Part shown: positions 1-10,161 of the stretch, one piece after another
How positions within the stretch are numbered: the stretch's first letter is position 1
How the letters are laid out: each line of letters opens with the position of its first letter
DNA from: Pseudonocardia kunmingensis
Lineage (GTDB): Bacteria > Actinomycetota > Actinomycetes > Mycobacteriales > Pseudonocardiaceae
Direction of reading: 5' to 3'
Assembly (NCBI RefSeq): GCF_006716445.1
Contig: NZ_VFPA01000006.1
Coordinates: forward strand, 434,001 to 498,000
Length of the DNA: 64,000 bases
Position numbers and translations under genes: made by a program
The notes under the pieces: model-generated
Told to the model about the DNA's origin: nothing
The model's input: the letters and a program-made list of their open reading frames with translations, nothing else
The model's database searches: none

Positions 1-101
1 CGCCGCAGCGCGCGCAGGGCGGGCACCGCCACCAGGAGGTCCCCGAGGTGCAGCGCGCGCAGCACCAGTGCCGTCGGTCGATCCCGCCCGTTCTCCCGCA
101 C
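1..101 (-). CDS. Glycosyltransferase family 9 protein, N-terminal fragment
   Basis: The left edge cuts this minus-strand gene and leaves only about its first 33 codons. Read from a GTG at 101, a short polar start is followed by VLRALHLGDLLVAVPALRAL. This is the N-terminal Rossmann strand and loop of family 9 glycosyltransferases (ADP-heptose:LPS heptosyltransferase-like), and it matches the same segment of the divergent gene at 143. A TACGCA hexamer lies six bases upstream of the GTG, as expected for a leaderless transcript. The acceptor and the rest of the protein cannot be seen. Confidence 0.7.
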   Translation of the reverse strand, partial: MRENGRDRPTALVLRALHLGDLLVAVPALRALR

Positions 102-114
102 CCGACGTGCGTAC

Positions 115-130
115 CCCGGCGCGCGCCGGG
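115..130. promoter_or_regulatory. 16-bp perfect palindrome between divergent glycosyltransferase genes
   Basis: CCCGGCGCGCGCCGGG is perfectly self-complementary. It lies in the 41-bp gap between the two divergent family-9 glycosyltransferase starts, next to the TAACCG hexamer (131-136) assigned to the rightward gene. It could be a shared operator or a chance GC-rich palindrome. Confidence 0.3.
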
Positions 131-142
131 TAACCGGGCCGG

Positions 143-1246
143 GTGATCGACGGGCTGCCTGTTCGCCGCATCGTCGTGCTGCGCTGCAACGCGCTCGGCG
201 ACTACCTCATGGCCACCCCCGCGCTCGCCGCGCTCCGCGCGCGGTTCCCGGGCGCCGAGCTGACGCTGCTCGGGGCCGCGTGGCACGAACGCTTCCTGAC
301 CGGCAGGCCCGGTCCGGTGGACCGGGTCCGCGTGCTGCCCCGGGTCGACGGCCTCGACGGGCAGCCGTCCGACGCCCCGCCGGCGGACGCGCTGCCGGCG
401 TTCCTCGCCCGCGAGCGGGAGCGGCGCTACGACCTGGCCGTCCAGCTGCACGGCGGAGGGGCGGCGTCCAACCCGCTGGTGGCGGCGCTGGGAGCGCGTC
501 GCAGCGTCGGCTTGCGCGCCGAGGGGGCGCCGCCGCTGGACGCGGCCGTGCCCTACCGCTACTACCAGCCGGAGGCGGACCGCTTCCTCGAGGTGGTCCG
601 GCTCGCCGGCGCGGACGGGCCGGCCGAGTACCCGCCCCTCGCGGTGCTGGACGCCGAGCGCGACGCGGCCGCGGCGCTCCTGCCGGGGGACGGGCCGTGG
701 GTGGCGCTGCACGCCGGGGCCACCGACCCGCGCCGCCGCTGGCCCGCCGAGCGGTTCGCCGCCCTCGCCGACGCGCTGACGGCCGCGGGGGCGCGCCCCG
801 TGCTGGTGGGCGCCGCGGACGAGGCGGAGGTGAGCGCCGCCGTCGTGGCCGCCGCCGATCCGATCACCGACCTGACCGGGCGCACCGACCTCGGCACGCT
901 CGCCGCGGTGCTGGAGCGCTGCGCCGTGGTCGTCGCGAACGACTCCGGCCCGCTGCACCTCGCCCGCGCGGTGGGCAGCGCGACGGTCGGGCTGTTCTGG
1001 TGCGGCAACGCGATCAACGCCGCGCCCGCCACGCGCACCCGCCACCGTCCGCTGCTGAGCTGGACGCTGCGTTGCCCGGAGTGCGGGGTGGACTGCAGCA
1101 CCGCGGGCCACCCGCACCGCCCCGGTGACGGGTGCGCGCACCGCCCCTCGTTCCTCGACCAGATCCCGCTCGCCGAGGTGGTCGAGGAGGTGTCGGACCT
1201 GCTCGGCCGGGTACCTGCGGGCGTATGGATCCCCGCGCGTCGCTGA
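143..1246 (+). CDS. Glycosyltransferase family 9 protein
   Basis: At 367 residues this is normal for family 9 glycosyltransferases, which move a sugar from a nucleotide donor to a cell-surface glycan or glycolipid. The N-terminal domain opens IVVLRCNALGDYLMATPALA, the glycine-loop signature of heptosyltransferases. The C-terminal donor-binding half has VALHAGATDPRRRWP and VVANDSGPLHLARAVGS. The last 50 residues are Cys/His rich (CPECGVDC and a later Cys-Ala-His), which may bind a metal. The GTG start follows TAACCG by six bases, suggesting a leaderless message. The 3' end overlaps the next gene by 22 bases. The acceptor is unknown, and true LPS is not expected in an actinobacterium. Confidence 0.85.
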   Translation: MIDGLPVRRIVVLRCNALGDYLMATPALAALRARFPGAELTLLGAAWHERFLTGRPGPVDRVRVLPRVDGLDGQPSDAPPADALPAFLARERERRYDLAVQLHGGGAASNPLVAALGARRSVGLRAEGAPPLDAAVPYRYYQPEADRFLEVVRLAGADGPAEYPPLAVLDAERDAAAALLPGDGPWVALHAGATDPRRRWPAERFAALADALTAAGARPVLVGAADEAEVSAAVVAAADPITDLTGRTDLGTLAAVLERCAVVVANDSGPLHLARAVGSATVGLFWCGNAINAAPATRTRHRPLLSWTLRCPECGVDCSTAGHPHRPGDGCAHRPSFLDQIPLAEVVEEVSDLLGRVPAGVWIPARR

Positions 1247-2028
1247 CGTTCGTCGGCACGGCCACCACCGTGCTGCGGCTCGGTGCGTTCACCCTGCTCA
1301 CCGACCCGAACTTCGTCCGCAGGGGCGAGCGGGTGCACCTGGGCTACGGGCTGACCTCGAAGCGCCGGACCGACCCCGCGATGCGCATCGACGAGCTGCC
1401 CCGCCTCGACGCGGTGCTGCTCTCGCACCTGCACGGCGACCACTTCGACCGGGTGGCCCGGCGCGACCTGCCCCGCGAGCCCCCGGTCGTCACCACCCGC
1501 CACGCGGCGCGCCGCCTGCAGCACTGGGGCTTCGGCGGTGCGACGGGCCTGGCCACCTGGGAGGACTGGGAGGCCGAGCGCGGCGACGAACGCCTGCGGA
1601 TCACCTCGGTGCCCGGCCGGCACGGGCCCACCGGCGTCCACCGGCTGCTGCCGCCGGTGATGGGCGGCGTCCTGGACCTGGAACGCGGCGGCCAGCGCGT
1701 GCTGCGCGCCTACGTCACCGGCGACACCCTCGACGTGCCCGAGCTGCGCGCGATCCGCGAGCGGTTCCCCGGCATCGACGTGATGATCACCCACCTCGGC
1801 GGCACGAGGGTGCTCGGCGTGCTGGTGACCATGGACGGCCGGCAGGGCGCCGACCTCGTCGAGATGATCGGGCCCGCCGTCGTCGTGCCAGTTCACCACG
1901 ACGACTACGCGGTGTTCCGCAGCCCGCTGGAGGACTTCGTGGCCGAGCTGCGCCGCCGCGGGCAGGACGAGCGGTTGCGCCCGGTCGCCCGCGGCGACAC
2001 CGTCACGCTGGCGCCGCAGCCGCGCTGA
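1225..2028 (+). CDS. MBL-fold metal-dependent hydrolase
   Basis: A 267-residue metallo-beta-lactamase-fold protein. The metal-binding motif is seen as LLSHLHGDHFDR (H-x-H-x-D-H). Further ligand-type residues occur in VPGRHGPTG, TGDTLD and VPVHHDD. The beginning TFVGTATTVLRLGAFTLLTDPNF resembles the UlaG-like branch that opens with a strand and a T-D-P turn. I chose the ATG at 1225 because the open frame before it is the 3' end of the glycosyltransferase, which it overlaps by 22 bases; the two are probably co-transcribed. The substrate is unknown. Its end overlaps the convergent alpha/beta hydrolase gene by 26 bases. Confidence 0.85.
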   Translation: MDPRASLTFVGTATTVLRLGAFTLLTDPNFVRRGERVHLGYGLTSKRRTDPAMRIDELPRLDAVLLSHLHGDHFDRVARRDLPREPPVVTTRHAARRLQHWGFGGATGLATWEDWEAERGDERLRITSVPGRHGPTGVHRLLPPVMGGVLDLERGGQRVLRAYVTGDTLDVPELRAIRERFPGIDVMITHLGGTRVLGVLVTMDGRQGADLVEMIGPAVVVPVHHDDYAVFRSPLEDFVAELRRRGQDERLRPVARGDTVTLAPQPR

Positions 2029-2866
2029 CCGCGAGCCCGTCGAGGATCTCCACCAGCTCGCCGGGGTGGAGGTGGAACCGCAGGTGGCTGCTGTCGATCG
2101 CGCGCACGTCCGTCGGGTTGTCCGGGACCAGGGCGTCGGCGTCGGCGATGAACCGGTCCTGCAGTGCGAGCGGCATGGCCCGGTCGGAGGTCAGGCGCAC
2201 GTAGGTGCGCGGGATGCGGCCCCACGTCGCCGCGTCCGCGCGGGTGGCCTCCTCGTCGATGTGGAGGCTCTCGTCCGGGTCCTGGGTGTGCAGGAAGGCG
2301 AGGAGCTCGGCGCGGGTGCCGTCGGCGAGCAGCGCCTCCTGGGCGCGGTCGAGCACGGTGGGGTCGGACGTGCGCCAGTTGAGCCGGATCGCGCCGATCA
2401 CGCCGGGGTCGGCCAGCGGGACGAGCCCGGTGTGGGGCAGCAGGCTCTGCGCGTTCTCCGGGCCCGCGGAGTACTCGCTGAGGGTGGCGCCCGCGCAGCA
2501 CCACGCGGAGACGTAGACGAGCCGGTCGACCAGCTCGGGAGCGGCGTTGCCGACGGCCGTGAGCGTGATCCCGCCCCGGCTGGCCCCGACGAGGACGACC
2601 GGTCCGTGCGCGCGGGCCCTCCGGAGCACGTCGGTGACAGCGGCGACGTCGTCCGCGGTGCCGATCCCGGCCATGCCGCTGGGCTCGGTGGCGAGCGCTT
2701 CCAGGTCCTGGCCGCCGAGGTAGCCGGTGGGGATCGTGGCGCCGAGGCCGTGGCCGGGCAGGTCGACGGCGAGCGCGCGGTGCCCGCGGAGCGTGAGCTC
2801 GCGGACGGTCGGGCTCCAGACGGCCGCGTTGCAGAAGGCCCCGTGGACGAGGACGAACGTGGTCAC
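2003..2866 (-). CDS. Alpha/beta hydrolase
   Basis: A 287-residue alpha/beta-hydrolase-fold protein. FVLVHGAFCNAAVW gives the oxyanion-hole HG. VGASRGG around residue 96 is the G-x-S-x-G nucleophile elbow. SSHLRFHLHPGELVEIL near the C-terminus supplies the catalytic His in the usual place. The family hydrolyses esters, amides or lactones, or acts as a haloperoxidase-like enzyme; the substrate cannot be told. The GTG at 2866 is preferred because homology to the fold starts at the next residue. The gene converges on the MBL hydrolase and stands divergent from udgX with 56 bp between starts. Confidence 0.85.
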   Translation of the reverse strand: MTTFVLVHGAFCNAAVWSPTVRELTLRGHRALAVDLPGHGLGATIPTGYLGGQDLEALATEPSGMAGIGTADDVAAVTDVLRRARAHGPVVLVGASRGGITLTAVGNAAPELVDRLVYVSAWCCAGATLSEYSAGPENAQSLLPHTGLVPLADPGVIGAIRLNWRTSDPTVLDRAQEALLADGTRAELLAFLHTQDPDESLHIDEEATRADAATWGRIPRTYVRLTSDRAMPLALQDRFIADADALVPDNPTDVRAIDSSHLRFHLHPGELVEILDGLAVSAAAAPA

Positions 2867-2922
2867 GACGTGAGCCTCGCACGGCGCGTTCGGGCAGGCG
2901 GCCCACGGGGTAGCACCGGGAG

Positions 2923-3531
2923 GTGACCGCCACCGACCTCGAGCACCCGAACCTGGACGACCTGCGCCGCGACGCCGCCGGGTGCACGCGGTGCGAGCTG
3001 TACGAGCCCGCGACGCAGACGGTCTTCGGTGCCGGTCCCGCGTCGGCGTGGCTGGTGCTGGTGGGCGAGCAGCCCGGCGACCGCGAGGACCTTGCGGGCG
3101 AGCCGTTCGTGGGCCCGTCCGGGCGGGTGCTCGACCAGGCCCTCGAACGGGCGGGGATCGACCGCGACGAGGTCTACGTGACCAACGCGGTGAAGCACTT
3201 CCGCTTCGAGCGCGAGGGCAAGCGGCGCATCCACAAGACGCCGGGCGTGACGCACATCCGCGCCTGCCGGTACTGGCTGGACGGCGAGCTGGCCGCCGTG
3301 CGCCCGGCCGTGCTCGGGACGCTCGGCGCCGTGGCGGGCAAGGCACTGCTGGGCACCACCTTCAAGATCACCAAGCAGCGCGGTCAGGTCCTGGAGTGGG
3401 AGGGCCACCGGCTGGTGCCCACGGTGCACCCGAGCTCGATCCTGCGCGGCCCGCCGGAGGCCCGCGAGGAGTCGCTGGCCGCGCTGGCGGCCGACCTGGA
3501 GGTGGCCGCCCACCTGCGCCCCCGGGCCTGA
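2923..3531 (+). CDS. udgX: UdgX-type uracil-DNA glycosylase
   Basis: UdgX is an Fe-S uracil-DNA glycosylase that, in the mycobacterial enzyme, becomes covalently trapped on the abasic site through a histidine in an R-loop. All diagnostic pieces are present in these 202 residues: CTRCELY (21-27), GEQPGDREDLAGEPFVG (48-64), the KRRIH loop (100-104) with the adduct-forming His104, and HPSSILR (169-175). A third cysteine is in RACRYW; only three cysteines are visible, so the fourth cluster ligand must be another residue. The GTG start lies six bases after TAGCAC, pointing to a leaderless transcript. The KRRIH insertion separates it from ordinary family 4 UDGs. Confidence 0.93.
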   Translation: MTATDLEHPNLDDLRRDAAGCTRCELYEPATQTVFGAGPASAWLVLVGEQPGDREDLAGEPFVGPSGRVLDQALERAGIDRDEVYVTNAVKHFRFEREGKRRIHKTPGVTHIRACRYWLDGELAAVRPAVLGTLGAVAGKALLGTTFKITKQRGQVLEWEGHRLVPTVHPSSILRGPPEAREESLAALAADLEVAAHLRPRA

Positions 3532-3533
3532 TC

Positions 3534-3594
3534 GCACCTTGGAGCCGTACTGCTGTTCTGCGCGCCGGAAAGCAGCAGTACGGCTCCAAGGTGC
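3534..3594. terminator. Bidirectional hairpin terminator with 22-bp perfect arms
   Basis: The arms at 3534-3555 and 3573-3594 are perfect reverse complements (left arm begins GCACCTTGGAGCC) around a 17-nt loop. It fills the gap between the convergent udgX and clpC-type genes, so it probably ends both transcripts. There is no T-run, as is common in actinobacteria. Confidence 0.75.
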
Positions 3595-3604
3595 GGTCTT
3601 CGGG

Positions 3605-6127
<2,523 letters not shown>

Positions 6128-6151
6128 GCGCGCATCTCTCCTCCGCGAGTA

Positions 6152-6175
6152 CTGATCGGGGTCCTGATCGGGGTC
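6152..6175. repeat. Tandem 12-bp repeat upstream of the clpC-type gene
   Basis: CTGATCGGGGTC occurs twice head to tail, 25-48 bases before the start of the minus-strand Clp ATPase gene and within its divergent promoter region. It could be a regulator-binding direct repeat. No HAIR or CIRCE element was recognised. Confidence 0.4.
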
Positions 6176-6256
6176 ACGCGTTCGGCGTTCCCGAGCCGCC
6201 GGATGCGAAACCGGCGCCGGGGGTTGGCCGCCCCGCGGCACGGGTAGCGGATCACC

Positions 6257-6952
6257 ATGGGTGGCGAGGCGAGGCAGCAGCGGTGTGACGAGGACCTGGC
6301 CGAGGTGGTGGCGGAGCTGTTCGTCCACGACGAGCGGGTACGCGGTCTCGACGTCACCGCGCAGGTCGACGGAGGTGTCGTGCACCTGCGCGGCCGGGTG
6401 GACCGGCCCGACCAGCTCGACACCGTGCGGCGGCTGGTCGGGAGGCTCGCCGGCGTCCACGCCGTGTGGGACCGGGTCCGGGTGGGCGGCCGCGACCCGG
6501 TCGTGCTCGACCTCGGCTGCGGCGACCAGCGCCAGTACCCGACGAACATCGGGGTCGACCGCAGGCGCACCCCCTCGGTGGCGGCCGTCGCCGACGTCGG
6601 GCGCCCGCTCCCGTTCCGCGACGGCGCCGTGGACCGCATCTTCGCCGTGCACGTCCTCGAGCACCTGATCGACTTCCTGCCGCTGGTGGCCGAGTGCCAC
6701 CGCGTGCTGCGCCCCGGCGGCGTGCTGCACGTCCTCTCGCCCTGGTGGAAGCACGTGAACGCGGTGGCCGACCCCACGCACGTGCGCCTGCTCGACACCC
6801 AGACGATCAAGGGGATCTGCTGGGGGCCGGAGCGCCCGGCGTGGCACCCGCTGCACGTGGGCCGCGACGAGTCGACCGTCTTCGCCGACCTCACGCCCGC
6901 CGCGCCCGGCGACGAACCCGACCCCCGCCACCTCGCCCGCTTCTTCGACTAG
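6257..6952 (+). CDS. BON-domain protein fused to a SAM methyltransferase-like domain
   Basis: Residues ~10-75 form a BON domain (VVAELFVHDERVRGLDV, then VHLRGRVDRPDQLDTVRRLV), normally a phospholipid- or envelope-binding module. Residues ~80-200 look like a class I methyltransferase: VLDLGCG (motif I), GVDRRR, PLPFRDGAVDRIFAVHVLEH (motifs II/III) and HRVLRPGGVLHVLSPWW. The acidic residue after motif I is short and the linker between the domains is nearly absent, so the methyltransferase part may be reduced (231 residues in all). The ATG follows TAGCGG by six bases, suggesting leaderless transcription, divergent from the Clp ATPase. The methyl acceptor is unknown. Confidence 0.75.
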   Translation: MGGEARQQRCDEDLAEVVAELFVHDERVRGLDVTAQVDGGVVHLRGRVDRPDQLDTVRRLVGRLAGVHAVWDRVRVGGRDPVVLDLGCGDQRQYPTNIGVDRRRTPSVAAVADVGRPLPFRDGAVDRIFAVHVLEHLIDFLPLVAECHRVLRPGGVLHVLSPWWKHVNAVADPTHVRLLDTQTIKGICWGPERPAWHPLHVGRDESTVFADLTPAAPGDEPDPRHLARFFD

Positions 6953-6956
6953 CCCG

Positions 6957-7027
6957 TCGAGACGGGAGACTCGTGCGGTCGAGACGGGAGACTCGCGGAC
7001 CCCCTTGCGCGAGTCTCCCGTTTCGAC
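6957..7027. repeat. Intergenic GGGAGACTCG repeat: two direct copies and one inverted copy
   Basis: GACGGGAGACTCG occurs at 6961-6973 and again exactly 22 bases later at 6983-6995. CGAGTCTCCCGT at 7010-7021 is an inverted copy, and the flanking GTCGA/TTCGAC is inverted too. The second direct copy and the inverted copy can form a hairpin that may terminate the upstream gene. The same word is found as three 22-bp-spaced copies at 45581-45638. Confidence 0.7.
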
Positions 7028-7128
7028 GGCGCGGGGCGCGACGTCGATCACTCGCCCGTTGGCGCGTCCCGCCGCCGTGCCCGAGACTCTCGGGGGAGTC
7101 GACGAGGACGAGGACGGGGAGTGCAGAG

Positions 7129-7890
7129 ATGACCCAGAGCCCGCAGCGGGTGGCGATCGTGACCGGAGCGGCACGCGGGATCGGCGCGGCCACGGCCCAG
7201 CGGCTGGCCGCGGACGGCCTCGCCGTCGCGGTGATCGACCTGGAGGAGGCTGCCGCGAAGGGCACGGTCGACGCGATCGAGGCCGCGGGCGGGCGCGCGC
7301 TCGCCGTCGGCGCCGACGTCTCGGACGCCGAGCAGGTGCAGGCCGCCGTCACCCGCGTGGCCGAGGAGCTCGGCGCGCCCACGGTGCTGGTCAACAACGC
7401 CGGGGTCACGCGCGACAACCTGCTGTTCAAGATGACCGAGTCCGACTGGGACACGGTGATGGGGGTGCACCTGCGCGGTTCGTTCCTCATGGCCCGCGCG
7501 GCGCAGAAGTACATGGTCGAGCAGAAGTGGGGCCGGATCGTCAACCTCTCCAGCACCTCGGCGCTGGGCAACCGGGGCCAGACGAACTACTCCACCGCCA
7601 AGGCGGGGCTGCAGGGCTTCACGAAGACGCTGGCCATCGAGCTGGGCAAGTTCGGCGTCACCGCCAACTGCATCGCGCCGGGGTTCATCGTCAGCGACAT
7701 GACCCGCGCCACGGCCGAGCGCATCGGGGAGGACTGGGACACCTACGTCGCCGCGCGCGCGAAGGAGATCCCGGTGGCGCGCGCCGGACAGGTGGAGGAC
7801 ATCGCCCACACGGTGTCGTTCTTCGTGAGCGAGGGGGCCGGGTTCGTCTCCGGTCAGGTGATCTACGTCGCCGGCGGCCCCAAGGCCTGA
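7129..7890 (+). CDS. FabG-like short-chain dehydrogenase/reductase
   Basis: A 253-residue classical SDR that reduces a ketone or oxidises an alcohol with NAD(P). Visible motifs are the cofactor loop TGAARGIG, LVNNAGVTRDNLLFKM, the catalytic Ser in NLSSTSALGNRGQ and the YSTAKAG Tyr-x-x-x-Lys. SGQVIYVAGGPKA is the usual FabG-type ending. The ATG at 7129 follows GGGGAGTGCAGAG, a fair ribosome-binding site; the long open stretch upstream carries no SDR sequence. Sequence and length fit a 3-oxoacyl-ACP/CoA reductase, but no fatty-acid genes sit beside it, so the substrate is open. Confidence 0.88.
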   Translation: MTQSPQRVAIVTGAARGIGAATAQRLAADGLAVAVIDLEEAAAKGTVDAIEAAGGRALAVGADVSDAEQVQAAVTRVAEELGAPTVLVNNAGVTRDNLLFKMTESDWDTVMGVHLRGSFLMARAAQKYMVEQKWGRIVNLSSTSALGNRGQTNYSTAKAGLQGFTKTLAIELGKFGVTANCIAPGFIVSDMTRATAERIGEDWDTYVAARAKEIPVARAGQVEDIAHTVSFFVSEGAGFVSGQVIYVAGGPKA

Positions 7891-7914
7891 CGCGTTCTCG
7901 GCGATACTGGTCGG

Positions 7915-9156
7915 GTGCGCTTCATCTTCCGACCACCGGCCGAGCACGCGGCGGGGCTGCTCTCGCTGCCGTGGCAGGAGCCCCTCGAGGAGTGGCAGGA
8001 CGACCACCTCCTCGAGGTGGCCCACCGCGGCATCTCCCGCCACGTCGTGCGCTTCGTCGAGGTCGACGGGCACGTCTACGCCCTGAAGGAGATCGACGAG
8101 CGGCTCGCGCGCCGCGAGTACCGGCTGCTGGGGCAGCTCGAGGCGATGGGCATGCCCGCGGTGTCGGTGCTCGGCGTGTGCGTCGAGCGCCCGCCGGCGG
8201 GGGACGTCCCGCAGGACGCCGTCCTGGTCACGCGGTTCCTGGACTACTCGATGTCCTACCGCTACGTGTTCTCCCACGGCCACGCCGCGCGCCCGACCGT
8301 CCAGCTGATCGACGCGATGGTCGAGCTGATCGTGCGGCTGCACCTCGCGGGGCTGTTCTGGGGCGACTGCTCGCTGTCCAACACGCTGTTCCGGCCCGAC
8401 GCGGGCAGCATCGGCGCCTACCTGGTGGACGCCGAGACCGCGGAGCTGCACCCGACGCTCTCGGACGGGCAGCGCAGCTTCGACATCGACTACGCGGCCG
8501 AGCGGGTGGGCGGGGAGCTGTTCGACCTGCAGTCCGGCGGTCTGCTGCCCGAGGACGTCGACCCGGTCGAGATCGCGGCGGAGCTGCCTCGGCGCTACGC
8601 CGCGCTGTGGGACGAGCTCACCCGCGAGGAGCTGCTGAAGCCCGAGGAGCAGCGCTACCGGGTGGCCGCGCGCGTCGACCGGATCAACGAGCTCGGCTTC
8701 GACGTCGACGAGATCGAGCTGATCACCACCGACGCCGGCGTGCGGCTGAAGGTGCACACCCAGGTGGCCGAGACCGGCCGGCACCGCAACCGGCTCTACG
8801 CGCTCACGGGCCTGGAGGTCACCGAGAACCAGGCCCGCCGGCTGCTCAACGACCTGCGCAGCTACCGCGGCTACCTGGAGCAGAAGGAGGGCCGCGCGGT
8901 ACCAGAGACCGTGGCGGGGCACCGGTGGCGCGCCGAGGTCTACGACCGCGTGATGGCCCGCATCCCCGAGGACCTCGCCGACCGGCTGGAACCCGCGGAG
9001 GTGTTCCACGAGATCCTGGAGCACCGCTGGTTCCTGTCGGAGAAGGCGGGCCGGGACGTCGGCACCACCGCGGCGGCGAAGTCCTACATCGACGCGATCC
9101 TGCCCCGCACGCCCAGCACGCTGACGCTCCCCGGCGGTGACCCGCTTCCCCGATGA
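7915..9156 (+). CDS. DUF4032 protein with a kinase-like (LPS-kinase fold) domain
   Basis: A 413-residue protein of the actinobacterial DUF4032 family. The N-terminal half reads as a small protein-kinase-like fold: YALKEIDERLARREYRLL holds a lysine and an E helix, GLFWGDCSLSNTLF matches the D-x-x-x-x-N catalytic loop, and YLVDAETAEL the metal-binding loop. The C-terminal half (ALTGLEVTENQARRLLNDLR to EHRWFLSEKAGRDV) is the family-specific DUF4032 part. The GTG at 7915 lies six bases after GATACT. The function is not established; phosphorylation of a small molecule or glycan is an inference from the fold. Confidence 0.8.
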   Translation: MRFIFRPPAEHAAGLLSLPWQEPLEEWQDDHLLEVAHRGISRHVVRFVEVDGHVYALKEIDERLARREYRLLGQLEAMGMPAVSVLGVCVERPPAGDVPQDAVLVTRFLDYSMSYRYVFSHGHAARPTVQLIDAMVELIVRLHLAGLFWGDCSLSNTLFRPDAGSIGAYLVDAETAELHPTLSDGQRSFDIDYAAERVGGELFDLQSGGLLPEDVDPVEIAAELPRRYAALWDELTREELLKPEEQRYRVAARVDRINELGFDVDEIELITTDAGVRLKVHTQVAETGRHRNRLYALTGLEVTENQARRLLNDLRSYRGYLEQKEGRAVPETVAGHRWRAEVYDRVMARIPEDLADRLEPAEVFHEILEHRWFLSEKAGRDVGTTAAAKSYIDAILPRTPSTLTLPGGDPLPR

Positions 9157-9219
9157 GGGGACGCGACACCCGCCCCGGGGGGCTGTGGCAGTCCCGGGGT
9201 GCCCGCTAGGCTACGGCGC

Positions 9220-10083
9220 GTGACGCCGGACACCCCGATCGACGCCTCTCCCTTCGCGGACGACGCGCCCCACCCGCCCTCTCGACAGATCGACACGTCC
9301 AAGCCGAGCGTCGCGCGGGTCTACGACTGCTTCCTGGACGGCAAGGACAACTACGCGGTCGACCGCGCCGTGTTCAACCAGGTCAACGACGTGACCCCGG
9401 CCATCGCGCGGCTCGCCAAAGCGCAACGGTCGTGGCTCGGGCGGGTCACGCGCTTCCTCGTGAACTCGGCCCACATCGATCAGTTCCTCGACGTCGGGGC
9501 GGGCCTGCCGAGCGCGGAGAACACGCACCAGGCGGCGCAGAGGCTGAACCCCAGCGCACGGGTGATCTACGTCGACAACGACCCGATCGTGCTGGCGCAC
9601 GGGCGGGCCATCCTCGAGGAGAACGACTTCACCCACCTGGTGGACGCCGACCTCACCAAGCCCGACGAGGTCCTCGGCCACCCGTTGGCGAAGAGGTTCC
9701 TCGAGGCGGGCACCCCGATCGGGCTGATCCAGAGCAGCACCCTGCACCACGTGTCCGACGACCTGCGCCCGCACGACATCGTGCGGCGCTACATGGAGCT
9801 CCTGCCCTCGGGCTCCTACCTCGTTCTCTCGCACTTCTGCGACCCGGAGGACGGCGGCGAGGGCTCGCACCTCGCCCGGTTCATCGAGGACGTGTTCGCC
9901 AACGGCCCGATGGGCTCGGGGTACTTCCGCACCCGCGCGCAGATCGAGGAGTTCTTCGAGGGCCTGGAGATGGTGGAACCGGGCCTCGTCCGGCTGCGCG
10001 ACTGGTGGCCCGACGGCCCCCTCCTCCAGCCGGCCACCACGGGGGACGGGCTCGTCCTGGGCGGTGTCGCGCGCAAGCCGTGA
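9220..10083 (+). CDS. SAM-dependent methyltransferase, PF04672 family
   Basis: A 287-residue member of the actinobacterial S-adenosyl methyltransferase family PF04672, which is typically present in several copies per genome. It starts with the family hallmark RQIDTSKPSVARVYDCFLDGK and continues with QFLDVGAGLPSAENTHQAAQ (cofactor loop), VIYVDNDPIVLAHG and YLVLSHFCDPEDG. I prefer the GTG at 9220 over the one at 9199, since TAGGCT (9207-9212) lies seven bases before it, as in other leaderless starts here. Substrates are unknown. It ends just before a conserved intergenic hairpin. Confidence 0.85.
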   Translation: MTPDTPIDASPFADDAPHPPSRQIDTSKPSVARVYDCFLDGKDNYAVDRAVFNQVNDVTPAIARLAKAQRSWLGRVTRFLVNSAHIDQFLDVGAGLPSAENTHQAAQRLNPSARVIYVDNDPIVLAHGRAILEENDFTHLVDADLTKPDEVLGHPLAKRFLEAGTPIGLIQSSTLHHVSDDLRPHDIVRRYMELLPSGSYLVLSHFCDPEDGGEGSHLARFIEDVFANGPMGSGYFRTRAQIEEFFEGLEMVEPGLVRLRDWWPDGPLLQPATTGDGLVLGGVARKP

Positions 10084-10084
10084 C

Positions 10085-10152
10085 CTGGAACCGGATTCCC
10101 ATGGACGAACGGCACTTTCGTCGGCTAGGTAGCGACGAAAGTGCCGTTCGTC
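10085..10152. repeat. Conserved intergenic hairpin element, copy 1
   Basis: GACGAACGGCACTTTCGTCG (10104-10123) and its perfect complement (10133-10152) surround a 9-nt loop. A near-identical element with the same loop pattern lies at 43898-43946, and the 18 bases before each copy also match (GGAAC-x-GGATTC-x-CATG). Here it sits between convergent genes and may terminate both. Confidence 0.75.
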
Positions 10153-10161
10153 ATGGTGGTG

